The notes below the pieces were generated by a model. The model saw nothing but the letters and a program-made list of their open reading frames with translations. It was not told the DNA's origin and ran no database searches. Shown in pieces: positions 38,918 through 48,293 of a stretch of DNA of 64,000 bases. A program made the translations under genes and the position numbers. Every line of letters begins with the position of its first letter. Positions within the stretch are counted from its first letter, which is position 1. This stretch comes from Chitinophaga pinensis. GTDB taxonomy: Bacteria > Bacteroidota > Bacteroidia > Chitinophagales > Chitinophagaceae. Where the stretch lies: contig CAMCMP010000002.1 in assembly GCA_945876095.1 (NCBI GenBank), positions 1-64,000 of the forward strand, in the 5' to 3' direction.

Positions 38918-39898
38918 TTGAATAAGAAAGCTAAAATATTTATCAACTACTTCTTTGGGCCAGTATTTTTTTTATTATTTATGGGAAGTCTGTACAGGCA
39001 AATTTCTAATCAGCCAGACTTTTTCAATAAATGGGGGCAGATCAGTAAAGAATGGAATAACTGGAAATTTTGGATCGCAATCATTCTAGTTTTTGTTAAC
39101 TGGCTGATTGAGTCCTTGAAATGGCAATTATTGGTCAAACAGCTTCAATATTTTTCATTTGAAAAATCAGTAAAATCTGTATTGTCTGGATGTGCAGTCA
39201 CCTTGCTTACACCAAATCGTGTGGGTGAATTTGGAGGAAGAATTTTATATGTAAAATCAGCTCATCGCTTAAAGGCAATCTCTCTAAGTTTGGTTGGAAG
39301 TTTTAGTCAGCTCACGATTACAATGTTAATGGGCTGTTTAGGATTGGTTGTCGTAAATTATTTTCTACCATTTCATAATGGAGCATTAAATTTTTTACCA
39401 GTATTAATGAGGGATACTTTATTTTTTTTATCTGTTGTATTGGCTTTAACCTTTGTCTTATTCTATTTTCGTTTGAGTTGGGTTGTTGGTATTATAGAGC
39501 GATTACCTTTTTTACATAAGACAGTAAAACATATTAGGGTATTAAATGAATTTAGTTTTCAACTTTTATTTAAAATTTTATTTTTATCTTTTGTCCGTTA
39601 TATTGTATTTATTTTGCAATATGTTTTATTGCTGCAAGTAATGCAAGTGGAGCTTGCAGGTTGGGTTTGCTTTAGTTTATTAACTGTGTTTTATATGGCC
39701 ATGGCAATTATCCCTTCTTTGGGAATAGTTGAATTACCTATAAGACTAACTGCAGCATGGGTTATTTTTAAGATGTACAGTAGCAATGAACTGGGTATTG
39801 GAGCAGCCTCTTTGTGTATTTGGATGATCAATGTGGTGGTACCAGCTGTGATAGGAAGTTTGATAATGTTAAACCTTAAAATAGTAAAGGAAAAATGA
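38918..39898 (+). CDS. LPG-synthase/flippase-like membrane protein (UPF0104)
   Basis: This membrane protein of about 326 residues has eight or so helices and resembles the lysylphosphatidylglycerol synthase transmembrane family. TPNRVGEFGGRILY and SLGIVELPIRLTAAW are typical of it. The soluble aminoacyl-transfer domain of MprF is absent, so only a lipid-handling or flippase-like role can be guessed. The frame is open from an ATG at 38858, but a promoter box at 38881 lies inside that stretch. The TTG at 38918 gives a more usual N-terminus (MNKKAKIFINYF). The next gene overlaps by four bases, which suggests tight coupling. Confidence 0.8.
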   Translation: MNKKAKIFINYFFGPVFFLLFMGSLYRQISNQPDFFNKWGQISKEWNNWKFWIAIILVFVNWLIESLKWQLLVKQLQYFSFEKSVKSVLSGCAVTLLTPNRVGEFGGRILYVKSAHRLKAISLSLVGSFSQLTITMLMGCLGLVVVNYFLPFHNGALNFLPVLMRDTLFFLSVVLALTFVLFYFRLSWVVGIIERLPFLHKTVKHIRVLNEFSFQLLFKILFLSFVRYIVFILQYVLLLQVMQVELAGWVCFSLLTVFYMAMAIIPSLGIVELPIRLTAAWVIFKMYSSNELGIGAASLCIWMINVVVPAVIGSLIMLNLKIVKEK

Positions 39899-40701
39899 GG
39901 ATCGTTTTAAAATCGGCATTAATGTTGGTTATTTTTTCAGCATTTACTCAACAAAGTAAAGCGCCTTCGAATATATTTTGTGGTATAAAAAATACAGCAT
40001 TTAAGGAGGGAGAAGTTATTACAATGAAGGTTTTTTATAATTCTTTGGGAATCTATATAGGAGCAGGGGAGGCAACTTTTACTTCAAGTTTAGAAAGATT
40101 TAATGGTAAAACGGTTTATCATTGTGTGGGGGAGGGTAAATCCTATTCCTTTTTTGATAATTTTTTTAAAGTAAGAGATCGCTATGAAACTTATATAGAC
40201 ACTGCCAATTTGTTTCCAATTAAATTTATCCGTAATGTGGATGAAGGAGGATATAAAATATATAACAATGTAACTTTTAATCATACTGCAGGTACAGCGG
40301 TTAGTACCAATGGAGTTTTTAAAACTCCCAACTGTATTCAAGATGTCATTAGTTCTATTTATTATGCACGCAATATAAATTTTGATCAGTATAAAGCAGG
40401 AGACAAAATACCTTTAGACATGTTTTTGGATGATGAGGTCTATCATTTATATATTCGATACATCGGTAAGGAAAATATAAAAACTCGTTATGGTAAATTT
40501 AGAGCGATTAAATTTAAACCGCTGCTCATAAAAGGGACCATGTTTGAAGGAGGTGAAAAAATGACTGTATGGGTAAGCGATGATCCTAATCATTTAGTAC
40601 TAAGAGTAGAGAGTCCGATTGTTGTAGGAACTATAAAGGTAGATATGTATGGATATAAGAATCTGCGTTACCCACTTACTTCTTTATTAAGTTTAAGATA
40701 G
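39895..40701 (+). CDS. DUF3108 exported protein
   Basis: This 268-residue protein has an N-terminal signal peptide (MRIVLKSALMLVIFSAF) and a single DUF3108 domain: GEVITMKVFYNSLGIYIGAGEA and KMTVWVSDDPNHLVLRVESP. The fold is expected to be beta-rich and periplasmic. The function is unknown. Its ATG overlaps the stop of the upstream LPG-synthase-like gene, so the two are translated together and may act in the same envelope process. Confidence 0.82.
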   Translation: MRIVLKSALMLVIFSAFTQQSKAPSNIFCGIKNTAFKEGEVITMKVFYNSLGIYIGAGEATFTSSLERFNGKTVYHCVGEGKSYSFFDNFFKVRDRYETYIDTANLFPIKFIRNVDEGGYKIYNNVTFNHTAGTAVSTNGVFKTPNCIQDVISSIYYARNINFDQYKAGDKIPLDMFLDDEVYHLYIRYIGKENIKTRYGKFRAIKFKPLLIKGTMFEGGEKMTVWVSDDPNHLVLRVESPIVVGTIKVDMYGYKNLRYPLTSLLSLR

Positions 40702-40722
40702 CAATACAAACTTTAAATTGTT

Positions 40723-41604
40723 CTACTTCAAAGAACTTAATTCAAAATATTCTTTTGGTCTAATCCCTTTTTCGGTTAATTGCAAGTTGCAACATTCATT
40801 TTCAGGATCGTGCTCAAAAAATAAAATACTGTCATTTTTAAGTGCCCATTGTAAAAATATTTTCTTCTCTTCCAATGTAATTAAAGGAAACATGTCGTAC
40901 GCCATTACATACGGTAAAGGTATGTGTGCACTTGATGGTAAAAGATCAGCCATATAAATGATTGATTTTCCATTCCATTTTATTACTGGAAGCATCATTG
41001 CAGTAGTGTGGCCGTTTACAATTATAAATGACAATTTTTCTAATATTCCAGACGGTTGAACATTAATGGATTGTGAATTACCTTCAATAGCGGCATTGTT
41101 TATATCAACCATTTTTAATTGACCGCTTTCCTTAATAGGTAAAATGTTTTCTTTCAAAAAGCTTGCTTTTTCTCGCTCATTAGGATTGGTAGCCCAATGC
41201 CAATGTTTTTCATTACTCCAATAAGTTGCATTTTTAAAAGCGGGTACAAGTTGATCGCCTACTCGTATTATACTTCCACCACAATGATCAAAGTGAAGGT
41301 GGGTTAATACTATATCTGTAATATCATCCTTAGTAAATCCATATTTTGCGAGTGAAGCATCTATTGTATCATTTCCATGCAGAAAGTAGTGTCCAAAAAA
41401 TTTGGCATCTTGTTTATCTCCCATGCCTGTGTCGATTAAGATAAGTCGATTATCCTCTTCAATTAACAAAGATCTCAAAGCCCAGCTGCACATATTGTTT
41501 TCGTCGGCAGGGTTTAGTTTATTCCATATACTCTTTGGAACAACCCCGAACATGGCTCCACCATCTAATTTGAAATTCCCTAAATTGATTGAATACAAAT
41601 TCAT
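40723..41604 (-). CDS. Metallo-beta-lactamase fold hydrolase
   Basis: This 293-residue MBL-fold protein has the metal-binding motif THLHFDHCGG (HxHxDH), an earlier LIDTGMGD segment and the later His/Asp residues in NGHTTAMM, YMADLLPSSAH and FFEHDP. It resembles lactonase and other MBL hydrolases acting on esters or lactones. There is no signal peptide. It lies one base downstream of the MFS gene on the same strand, so both are probably made from one mRNA; a transport-plus-hydrolysis pair is possible. Confidence 0.85.
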   Translation of the reverse strand: MNLYSINLGNFKLDGGAMFGVVPKSIWNKLNPADENNMCSWALRSLLIEEDNRLILIDTGMGDKQDAKFFGHYFLHGNDTIDASLAKYGFTKDDITDIVLTHLHFDHCGGSIIRVGDQLVPAFKNATYWSNEKHWHWATNPNEREKASFLKENILPIKESGQLKMVDINNAAIEGNSQSINVQPSGILEKLSFIIVNGHTTAMMLPVIKWNGKSIIYMADLLPSSAHIPLPYVMAYDMFPLITLEEKKIFLQWALKNDSILFFEHDPENECCNLQLTEKGIRPKEYFELSSLK

Positions 41605-41605
41605 T

Positions 41606-42892
41606 TTAATTGGATTTTCGTTGCAATGACTTTTCTTTAATAGCGGTAGTCAATAAAAGGACAAACCCAATAACAAAAAATATAACCAACGATAAAATTG
41701 AATTACGAATACTACTGATTCCTTCAATGAAACCAAAAGTAAATAGTCCTATAACGATGGCTAGTTTTTCTGTTACGTCATAAAAGCTAAAAAAGGAAGC
41801 GGTATCTTTTGTTTCAGGCATTAATTTGCTATATGTAGATCTGCTGAGAGATTGTATGCCACCCATTACCAGTCCAACGAGTGAAGCGATAATATAAAAA
41901 TGCATTTCTGTAGTAATGAAGTAGCCTGATATACAAACTCCAATCCAGAGCAAAACGGTTAATATTAAAATATTAAAATTACCAAATTTGGAAGATAACT
42001 TTGACATTCCAAGGGCACCTATTATAGCGACTATTTGAATAATAACTGCAGTAATGATCAATTGCTGGTCTGGTAATTTTAGTTCTTTAATTCCAAAGTC
42101 AATGGCAACTAACATGACGGTCTGCACACCCATACTATAAAAAAAGAAAGCAGTTAGAAAACGTTTTAGTATTGGTAAATGTACCATTTGCTCCCAAACA
42201 ATTTTTAATTCATGAAAGCCATTTACCAAAACATGTCTCTTTGATTTTCTTTCACTTTTTGTAGAGATGGGTAATGCATTAAAAGTAATTTGTGCAAAAC
42301 TAATCCACCAAACTCCTACTAGTAAAAAAGTTATTTTTATTGCCATTGTTTTATCATCCATTCCCATCACTAAACCAAACCCTATCAATTGCATTACTAC
42401 ACTGCCTAAATAGCCCATGCTAAATCCCTTTGCACTTACTCGATCGCGGTCTTCTTCAGCAGCAATTTCTGGTAGATAGGAGTTGTAAAAAACCTGGCTT
42501 CCGTAAAAGCCAATACCAGCTAGCATAAAACACATTAGACCAAGTAAAATATTGGATTGATCGAAAAAAAACAAAAGTGAACAACTGGCAGCACCTAGAT
42601 AGCAAAAGAATCGCATAAAATTTTTCTTATTCCCTTTATAATCGGCTACAGAGGAGAGAATGGGAGATAAAAGGGCAATCAAAAGAAAACCTGTCGCAAG
42701 AACATAATCTTTTAATTCTGTATTGACAAAGTGTCTTCCTAAAAAAACAATTCCATCTGGAAAGTTTTTAAGACTAGTGATAGCAGCATAGTAGGCTGGG
42801 AAAAAGGTAGTTGTTATAACCAGGTTATAAACTGAGTTGGCCCAATCGTACATGGCCCATCCAGTAATAATTTTTTTAGAGGCAGTTTTCAT
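41606..42892 (-). CDS. MFS transporter, UMF1/Atg22-like
   Basis: This 12-helix major facilitator protein (428 residues from the ATG at 42892) carries the UMF1/Atg22-like signature GWAMYDWANSVYNLVITTTFFPAYY at the N-terminus. GGIQSLSRSTYSKLMPE sits in the second half. Family members are linked with amino acid or small-solute export, but the substrate here is unknown. A TTG four codons upstream (42904) is an alternative start. The MBL hydrolase gene follows with one base between them. Confidence 0.85.
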   Translation of the reverse strand: MKTASKKIITGWAMYDWANSVYNLVITTTFFPAYYAAITSLKNFPDGIVFLGRHFVNTELKDYVLATGFLLIALLSPILSSVADYKGNKKNFMRFFCYLGAASCSLLFFFDQSNILLGLMCFMLAGIGFYGSQVFYNSYLPEIAAEEDRDRVSAKGFSMGYLGSVVMQLIGFGLVMGMDDKTMAIKITFLLVGVWWISFAQITFNALPISTKSERKSKRHVLVNGFHELKIVWEQMVHLPILKRFLTAFFFYSMGVQTVMLVAIDFGIKELKLPDQQLIITAVIIQIVAIIGALGMSKLSSKFGNFNILILTVLLWIGVCISGYFITTEMHFYIIASLVGLVMGGIQSLSRSTYSKLMPETKDTASFFSFYDVTEKLAIVIGLFTFGFIEGISSIRNSILSLVIFFVIGFVLLLTTAIKEKSLQRKSN

Positions 42893-42977
42893 ATCGGTGC
42901 TCAATTATTTGATTTATAAAATGATTAGTCCTTATGAAAATAAGCATTTTATCAATTCAAAATTATACCAAACAGTG

Positions 42978-43769
42978 CTATTTAATTATTCCTAATAAGA
43001 TTAGTACTAGCATGACAGCACCCACAACAATACGATATATTCCCCAAATACGAAATCCGTATTTTTTTAAAAATCCAATAAATAATTTAATAGCCAACAA
43101 TGCTACAATGAAAGCGACCAAATTACCAATTGCCAACAGTTGAATTTCTTTTTCTGAGAATCCTCCCGTTTCTTTAAAAAATTTCAATAATTTATATCCT
43201 GTTGCTGCAAGCATAGTGGGAACTGCTAAAAAGAAAGAAAATTCTGCAGCTGCATTGCGGGTTAGCTTTTGTTGCATTCCCCCAATGATAGAGGCGGCAC
43301 TTCTACTAACTCCTGGAATCATGGCAATACATTGCCAAAATCCGATAACAATAGCCTGTTTAAATCCAATTTCTTTTTCTGAATGAATGGATGGGGCTTT
43401 AAATAATTTTTCAATGAACAACAGGATAATGCCACCTACTAATAATGAAATTGCAACAGTGAGTGCACTTTCTAAGAGTAAATCTATCTTTTTTGAAAAT
43501 AGAAATCCAAAAACTAGGGCAGGAATTACACCAGCAATTAGTTTTAAATAAAATTGCCAGTTTTTAAAATCAAAGAATTTTTTCCAATAAAGAACCACCA
43601 CTGCTAGAATTGCACCCAATTGAATGGCAACAGTAAATACTTTTGTAAAATCGGTTGGCGGAATGGCTAGTAATTTTTCAGCAATAATCATATGGCCGGT
43701 TGAAGAAATAGGAAGAAACTCTGTTAGACCTTCTACAATAGCAATTAGGATAGATTCTAAAGTTGTCAT
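42978..43769 (-). CDS. uppP: Undecaprenyl-diphosphatase
   Basis: UppP (BacA family) removes a phosphate from undecaprenyl pyrophosphate and so recycles the lipid carrier of peptidoglycan. The 263-residue membrane protein has both active-site segments: EGLTEFLPISSTGHM and PGVSRSAASIIGG. In many Bacteroidota it lies in the order ftsX, DUF3098, uppP, truB. The first three are kept here, but truB is replaced by the MFS gene. A perfect inverted repeat separates it from the DUF3098 gene. Confidence 0.95.
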   Translation of the reverse strand: MTTLESILIAIVEGLTEFLPISSTGHMIIAEKLLAIPPTDFTKVFTVAIQLGAILAVVVLYWKKFFDFKNWQFYLKLIAGVIPALVFGFLFSKKIDLLLESALTVAISLLVGGIILLFIEKLFKAPSIHSEKEIGFKQAIVIGFWQCIAMIPGVSRSAASIIGGMQQKLTRNAAAEFSFFLAVPTMLAATGYKLLKFFKETGGFSEKEIQLLAIGNLVAFIVALLAIKLFIGFLKKYGFRIWGIYRIVVGAVMLVLILLGIIK

Positions 43770-43835
43770 TTTATGAAATTTACATATGATTGTTTTGCAA
43801 ATTATGAACTTTCTATTTAAACAGTATTAGTCTAT

Positions 43836-43873
43836 AATGAAAGATGCGATATTTCAATATCGCATCTTTCATT
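43836..43873. terminator. Perfect 18-bp inverted repeat (terminator-like)
   Basis: Two 18-base arms (AATGAAAGATGCGATATT and its exact complement) are separated by only two bases. It lies between the DUF3098 gene and uppP, both on the minus strand. It is probably a transcription terminator for the ftsX-DUF3098 unit. The T-rich tract is better on the plus strand, and the arms are unusually long and exact for a simple terminator. Confidence 0.6.
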
Positions 43874-43939
43874 ATTTTTATTTTATCATCATAAATAAAA
43901 AAGGGTTTAATTGGGCTACCTTTTTTTATTTTCAGGCTA

Positions 43940-44197
43940 TTATTTTTGAGAATCGGCCGGCTTTTTCATGATCGCAAATATTTCGATTAAGAAGCCTGCA
44001 ATGATCATAAGGGGGGCAATGGTTATTCTAGTTGTGCTGTAAACTCCATTGTCATTAAATATTTTCGGGTCAGCACTTTTACCGCCAGCCATCAAAAAAA
44101 ATCCTAATGCTAATACAATCAATCCTGCTAACATCAGGAGATAGTTTTGTTTGTTAAACAATCCCTTACCAATAGCTTGTTTTTTATCTATGCTCAT
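43940..44197 (-). CDS. DUF3098 small membrane protein
   Basis: This 85-residue protein has two transmembrane helices (LLMLAGLIVLALGFFLM and IAPLMIIAGFLIEIFAI) joined by a short loop. It fits DUF3098, a Bacteroidota family that regularly sits between ftsX and uppP, as it does here. A role beside FtsX at the division septum or in the envelope is a guess from neighbourhood only. ftsX lies 55 bp upstream. Confidence 0.85.
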   Translation of the reverse strand: MSIDKKQAIGKGLFNKQNYLLMLAGLIVLALGFFLMAGGKSADPKIFNDNGVYSTTRITIAPLMIIAGFLIEIFAIMKKPADSQK

Positions 44198-44252
44198 TTT
44201 TTATATTTTTAATTGTGCAAATAAAAGTAATATTTTTTAGTTATAACCTAGA

Positions 44253-45134
44253 CTAATAAAGGTCATCTAGTTTCATTTGTAAATATTTTAATACTGATCG
44301 GTGCGTACTAAGCAATGAAATGGAAACACCCAATATTAAAATTCCGGTAATAATTATTGCCATATTACTAGCGTCTCTCAAAAGACGCAACCATGGCACA
44401 AAACTTTCAACCAATAAGATAAATCCAAAAACAGTTACAATGGCAATAAAAGCTGCAACTAAACCATTAATGACTGCCTTTATATTGAGTGGCTTAGCTA
44501 TAAAACCTCTTGTAGCACCCACCATTTGCATGGTTTTAATCAAAAAACGATTGCTATACATTGCCAAACGGATAGTATTATCAATTGATATAATTACAAT
44601 AATGGAAAGTATAATTGCAAATACTAATATACCAGCTGCAATGTATTTCGTGTAAGAACTAACATACCCTACTGTTTCTTTTGGATATTGAAATTCGGAA
44701 ATGGTTCCAGTGAAATTTGTCTCAAGCAAATTACTTAATACACTCAAGCTATCTTTGTCCATGTAGTCAGATTTTACAAAAAAATCAATGCTTTCTGGTA
44801 AGGGATTATTAGAGATGAATTTTTTCCAGGAACTATCGTTTTCGGCATTCCATTTTTGTATTGCATTTTCCTTAGTTACATATTCAGATGATTTCACGTA
44901 AGGAAGAGAAGAGAGATAATTTTGGAGTGAATCCACTTGTTTTTTTGTGGCAGCGGGTGATATCCAAGCATGTACCTGAATATTTTCCCTGAACATCTCT
45001 CCTGATTTTTTTAGGTTTAAGAATAACCAACCAACTATGCCAAAAAGAAATAATACAAGCGCTACTCCAATGATAGCATATCCATAAGATGGTTTATTGC
45101 GCTTAGAGGTGGTTAACTTTCCAAATTGAGACAT
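44253..45134 (-). CDS. ftsX: Cell division protein FtsX
   Basis: FtsX is the membrane partner of the FtsE ATPase and controls cell-wall hydrolases during division. The 293-residue protein has four helices: one near residues 18-40, and three in the C-terminal half. A large extracellular loop lies between the first and second, containing the family segment ESIDFFVKSDYMD. ftsE is not adjacent, which is common in Bacteroidota. It is divergent from leuS and may start from a box at 45240-45247. Confidence 0.93.
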   Translation of the reverse strand: MSQFGKLTTSKRNKPSYGYAIIGVALVLFLFGIVGWLFLNLKKSGEMFRENIQVHAWISPAATKKQVDSLQNYLSSLPYVKSSEYVTKENAIQKWNAENDSSWKKFISNNPLPESIDFFVKSDYMDKDSLSVLSNLLETNFTGTISEFQYPKETVGYVSSYTKYIAAGILVFAIILSIIVIISIDNTIRLAMYSNRFLIKTMQMVGATRGFIAKPLNIKAVINGLVAAFIAIVTVFGFILLVESFVPWLRLLRDASNMAIIITGILILGVSISLLSTHRSVLKYLQMKLDDLY

Positions 45135-45239
45135 GGGTTAATTATATTTTTCTTACTATTTATACTTAAGTTTTGAGTAGAAAGGGCTTTATTATTTGGC
45201 TGAATGAAATTAAGTTGAAATTTCACTCAGTCTACTGAG

Positions 45240-45277
45240 CAAAAGTAACAAATTTTACCTGCTTTACTGTATTTTTG
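45240..45277. promoter_or_regulatory. Divergent ftsX / leuS promoter pair
   Basis: TACTTTTG reads on the minus strand at 45240-45247, towards ftsX, and TATTTTTG reads on the plus strand at 45270-45277, towards leuS. Both match TAnnTTTG. The implied 5' leaders are about 100 nt for ftsX and 135 nt for leuS, longer than others in this window. I see no clear regulatory RNA fold in either leader. Confidence 0.45.
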
Positions 45278-45418
45278 CCCCCTACAACATAATTACTATT
45301 AAACTTTTTAATTGACTCATTCTGTTGATCAGAAAAATTGGTCAAAAATTTCCCTTTTGCCTTTTAAAAGCTTCAGGGCTGAAAAATTAACAATCAATAT
45401 ACAAATCTTTAAGAATAA

Positions 45419-48256
45419 ATGGAATACAGATTTAATGAAATAGAGCAAAAGTGGCAAGCCAATTGGAAGGAAAATAAAGTATATAGGGTTTCTAATGATT
45501 CTTCTAAACCTAAATATTATGTACTTGATATGTTTCCTTATCCGAGTGGGGCAGGGTTACACGTAGGTCATCCAATGGGATACATTGCAAGTGATATTTA
45601 TAGCCGATATAAAAGACTGAAAGGGTTTAATGTTCTTCACCCGATGGGTTATGATAGCTTTGGACTTCCAGCTGAGCAATATGCTTTGGAAACTGGCCAG
45701 CATCCTTCAGTAACAACTGAAAAAAATATTACCACTTTTAGAAGTCAGCTGGATAAAATTGGATTTAGCTACGATTGGGATAGAGAAGTAAGAACAAGTG
45801 AGCCTGATTATTATAAATGGACACAGTGGATTTTTTTACAAATATTTGATAGCTGGTATAACCGCATTTCCAATAAAGCAGAACGCATTGCAGCACTCTT
45901 GGAAATTTTTGAATTAGAGGGAAATCAGCACCATGTTTGTCCAGGTGATAAAACGTATCAGTTTTCTGCAGAGCAATGGAAATTGTTTACTGATAATGAA
46001 AAGCAAGAAATATTAATGGAATATCGCTTGAGCTTTAGTGCTTATGGTGAGGTAAATTGGTGCGAAGCGCTGGGGACTGTTTTGGCAAATGATGAAGTAG
46101 TCAATGGTGTAAGCGAGCGGGGTGGGCATTTGGTAGAGAAAAAGAAAATGCGTCAGTGGTATTTGCGAATTACAGAATATGCTGATCGATTGCTAGAGGG
46201 ATTAGAAAGGATTGAATTTAGTGATGCCATGAAGGAAATGCAAAAGAACTGGATCGGGAAGAGTCAGGGTGCTGAAATGGATTTTGCTATCAAAAATTTC
46301 CCTACTCCTTTAAGAGTTTATACCACCAGACCAGATACAATTTATGGTGTAGATTTTATGGTAGTAGCCCCAGAGCATGAATTGGTTAGTCAAATTACAT
46401 CTGCAGATCAAAAAGAAGAAATAGAAAAATACTTAACCTATGTAAAAAGCAGAAGTGAACGGGAGCGTTTAGCCGAAGTAAAACAAATTACTGGATGTTT
46501 TACAGGAGCCTACGCAATCAACCCATTCGATGGCAGGGAAATTCCTATATGGATTGCAGAGTATGTTTTGGCAGGTTATGGAACAGGAGCTATTATGGCG
46601 GTGCCTTGTGGTGATCAGCGTGACTTTGGATTTGCGCGTCATTTTAATATACCTATTACTAATATTATTGGAGAGCATTTTACTGGGGAAGCTGCCAATC
46701 CAACCAAAGAAGCCATTTTACATCATTCTGGATTTTTGAATGGACTGATGATGAAGGATGCCATCGGCGCAGCGATTAATAAGTTGGAAGAGCTGGGTAT
46801 TGGAACACGCAAAGTTAATTTCAGAATGCGAGATGCAGGGTTTAGCCGTCAACGTTATTGGGGTGAACCATTTCCCATCATTTGGACCGATGGTATTGCC
46901 TTGCCATTGGATGCAGCCGAATTGCCATTGGAATTACCTCATGTAGCTACTTACGGACCTGGCCCAGATGGAGAAGGTCCGCTGGCTAATATTACCGACT
47001 GGGTAAATCTTCAAGATAATAAATCCGCTAGACGTGAAACATCGACTATGCCTGGTTATGCTGGTTCATCTTGGTATTTCCTTCGTTACATGGATCCTAA
47101 AAATCAAAACGCTTTTTGCGATAAAAAGGCAAGTGATTATTGGGGGCAGGTAGATATTTATATTGGAGGTACTGAGCATGCTGTAGGGCATTTACTTTAC
47201 AGTCGTATGTGGACAAAAATACTGTTTGACCTAGGTTATATTGGACATGACGAACCATTTAAAAAATTGCTTAACCAGGGAATGATTCAAGGCAGTAGTA
47301 GGTTTGTTTTCAGAGTAAGAAATACCAATATTTTTCTGTCATCCAATAGGATTGAAAGTGCAATCAGTGAGGATGAAAAATCATCTACTGGCTTAACTAG
47401 TTTATCCTGTGAAGTTGATCAAATACATGTGGATGTTAATATGGTGGATGGAGTAGAGTTGGATTTAGCGCAGTTTAAAAAATGGAAAAATGGAGAGTAT
47501 GCTTCTGCTCAATTTATATTAGATGATGGTAAATATATCTGCGGTGTTGAAACAGAAAAAATGTCTAAGTCTAAATATAATACCGTTAATCCGGATGTAT
47601 TAGTAGATAAATTTGGTGCCGATACATTCCGCATGTATGAAATGTTTTTGGGGCCGGTAGAGCAAAGTAAACCTTGGGATTCAAAGGGTATTGAAGGAGT
47701 TCATCGTTTTTTACGTAAACTATGGAGACTGTTTTTTGACGATCTAAAAGGGAAGGCTTGGAATGATGAAAAGCCTACGGATGCCGAATTAAAGGTGCTT
47801 CATCGAACGATTAAAAAAATTGAAGAAGATACAGAAAGATTTAGTTTTAATACAGCGGTGAGTAGTTTCATGATTTGCGTAAATGAACTAGCAGAAATGA
47901 AATGTCACAAAAAAGAAATTTTAGAACCCTTGTTATTATTATTATCTCCTTATGCTCCACACATCAGTGAAGAACTTTGTAGTTTAATAGGGTCAACAGT
48001 TTCACCAGCTTTGGGCGATACTGAGGTTTCAATTTATCCAGTTTTCAATCCTGCATTACTCGTAGAAAGTTCAAAAGAATATCCAGTATCTATTAATGGC
48101 AAGGTCCGAACTAATATTGTTATTGCTTTGGATGCTACACAAACGGATGTAGAGGAAATTATTTTGCAAAATGAAGTGATAAAAAAATGGCTAGAGGGCA
48201 ATGCGCCCAAAAAAATAATCTATGTAAAGAATAAAATGGTGAACGTAGTAATTTAG
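45419..48256 (+). CDS. leuS: Leucine--tRNA ligase
   Basis: LeuRS charges tRNA-Leu and edits mischarged tRNA. The 945-residue class I enzyme has the HIGH-type motif HVGH at residues 48-51 and KMSKS near 714-718. The CP1 editing domain includes VYTTRPDTIYG and AGYGTGAIMAVP, with DQRDFGFA carrying the editing aspartate. Two extra segments, at about residues 140-200 and 625-705, make it longer than the E. coli enzyme. I recall such inserts from Bacteroidota LeuRS proteins, so they are probably normal here. Confidence 0.97.
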   Translation: MEYRFNEIEQKWQANWKENKVYRVSNDSSKPKYYVLDMFPYPSGAGLHVGHPMGYIASDIYSRYKRLKGFNVLHPMGYDSFGLPAEQYALETGQHPSVTTEKNITTFRSQLDKIGFSYDWDREVRTSEPDYYKWTQWIFLQIFDSWYNRISNKAERIAALLEIFELEGNQHHVCPGDKTYQFSAEQWKLFTDNEKQEILMEYRLSFSAYGEVNWCEALGTVLANDEVVNGVSERGGHLVEKKKMRQWYLRITEYADRLLEGLERIEFSDAMKEMQKNWIGKSQGAEMDFAIKNFPTPLRVYTTRPDTIYGVDFMVVAPEHELVSQITSADQKEEIEKYLTYVKSRSERERLAEVKQITGCFTGAYAINPFDGREIPIWIAEYVLAGYGTGAIMAVPCGDQRDFGFARHFNIPITNIIGEHFTGEAANPTKEAILHHSGFLNGLMMKDAIGAAINKLEELGIGTRKVNFRMRDAGFSRQRYWGEPFPIIWTDGIALPLDAAELPLELPHVATYGPGPDGEGPLANITDWVNLQDNKSARRETSTMPGYAGSSWYFLRYMDPKNQNAFCDKKASDYWGQVDIYIGGTEHAVGHLLYSRMWTKILFDLGYIGHDEPFKKLLNQGMIQGSSRFVFRVRNTNIFLSSNRIESAISEDEKSSTGLTSLSCEVDQIHVDVNMVDGVELDLAQFKKWKNGEYASAQFILDDGKYICGVETEKMSKSKYNTVNPDVLVDKFGADTFRMYEMFLGPVEQSKPWDSKGIEGVHRFLRKLWRLFFDDLKGKAWNDEKPTDAELKVLHRTIKKIEEDTERFSFNTAVSSFMICVNELAEMKCHKKEILEPLLLLLSPYAPHISEELCSLIGSTVSPALGDTEVSIYPVFNPALLVESSKEYPVSINGKVRTNIVIALDATQTDVEEIILQNEVIKKWLEGNAPKKIIYVKNKMVNVVI

Positions 48257-48293
48257 TCAGTGGAAGAAAATTATTTAATTAGTCATTCAATCA

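Noticed and set aside
45278..45418. T-box or amino-acid attenuator in the leuS leader
   Set aside because: No T-box core, terminator/antiterminator pair or run of Leu codons could be found.
45840..47540. LeuRS extra segments as possible inteins or transferred domains
   Set aside because: The reading frame is smooth, lacks splice motifs, and similar insertions are expected in Bacteroidota LeuRS.
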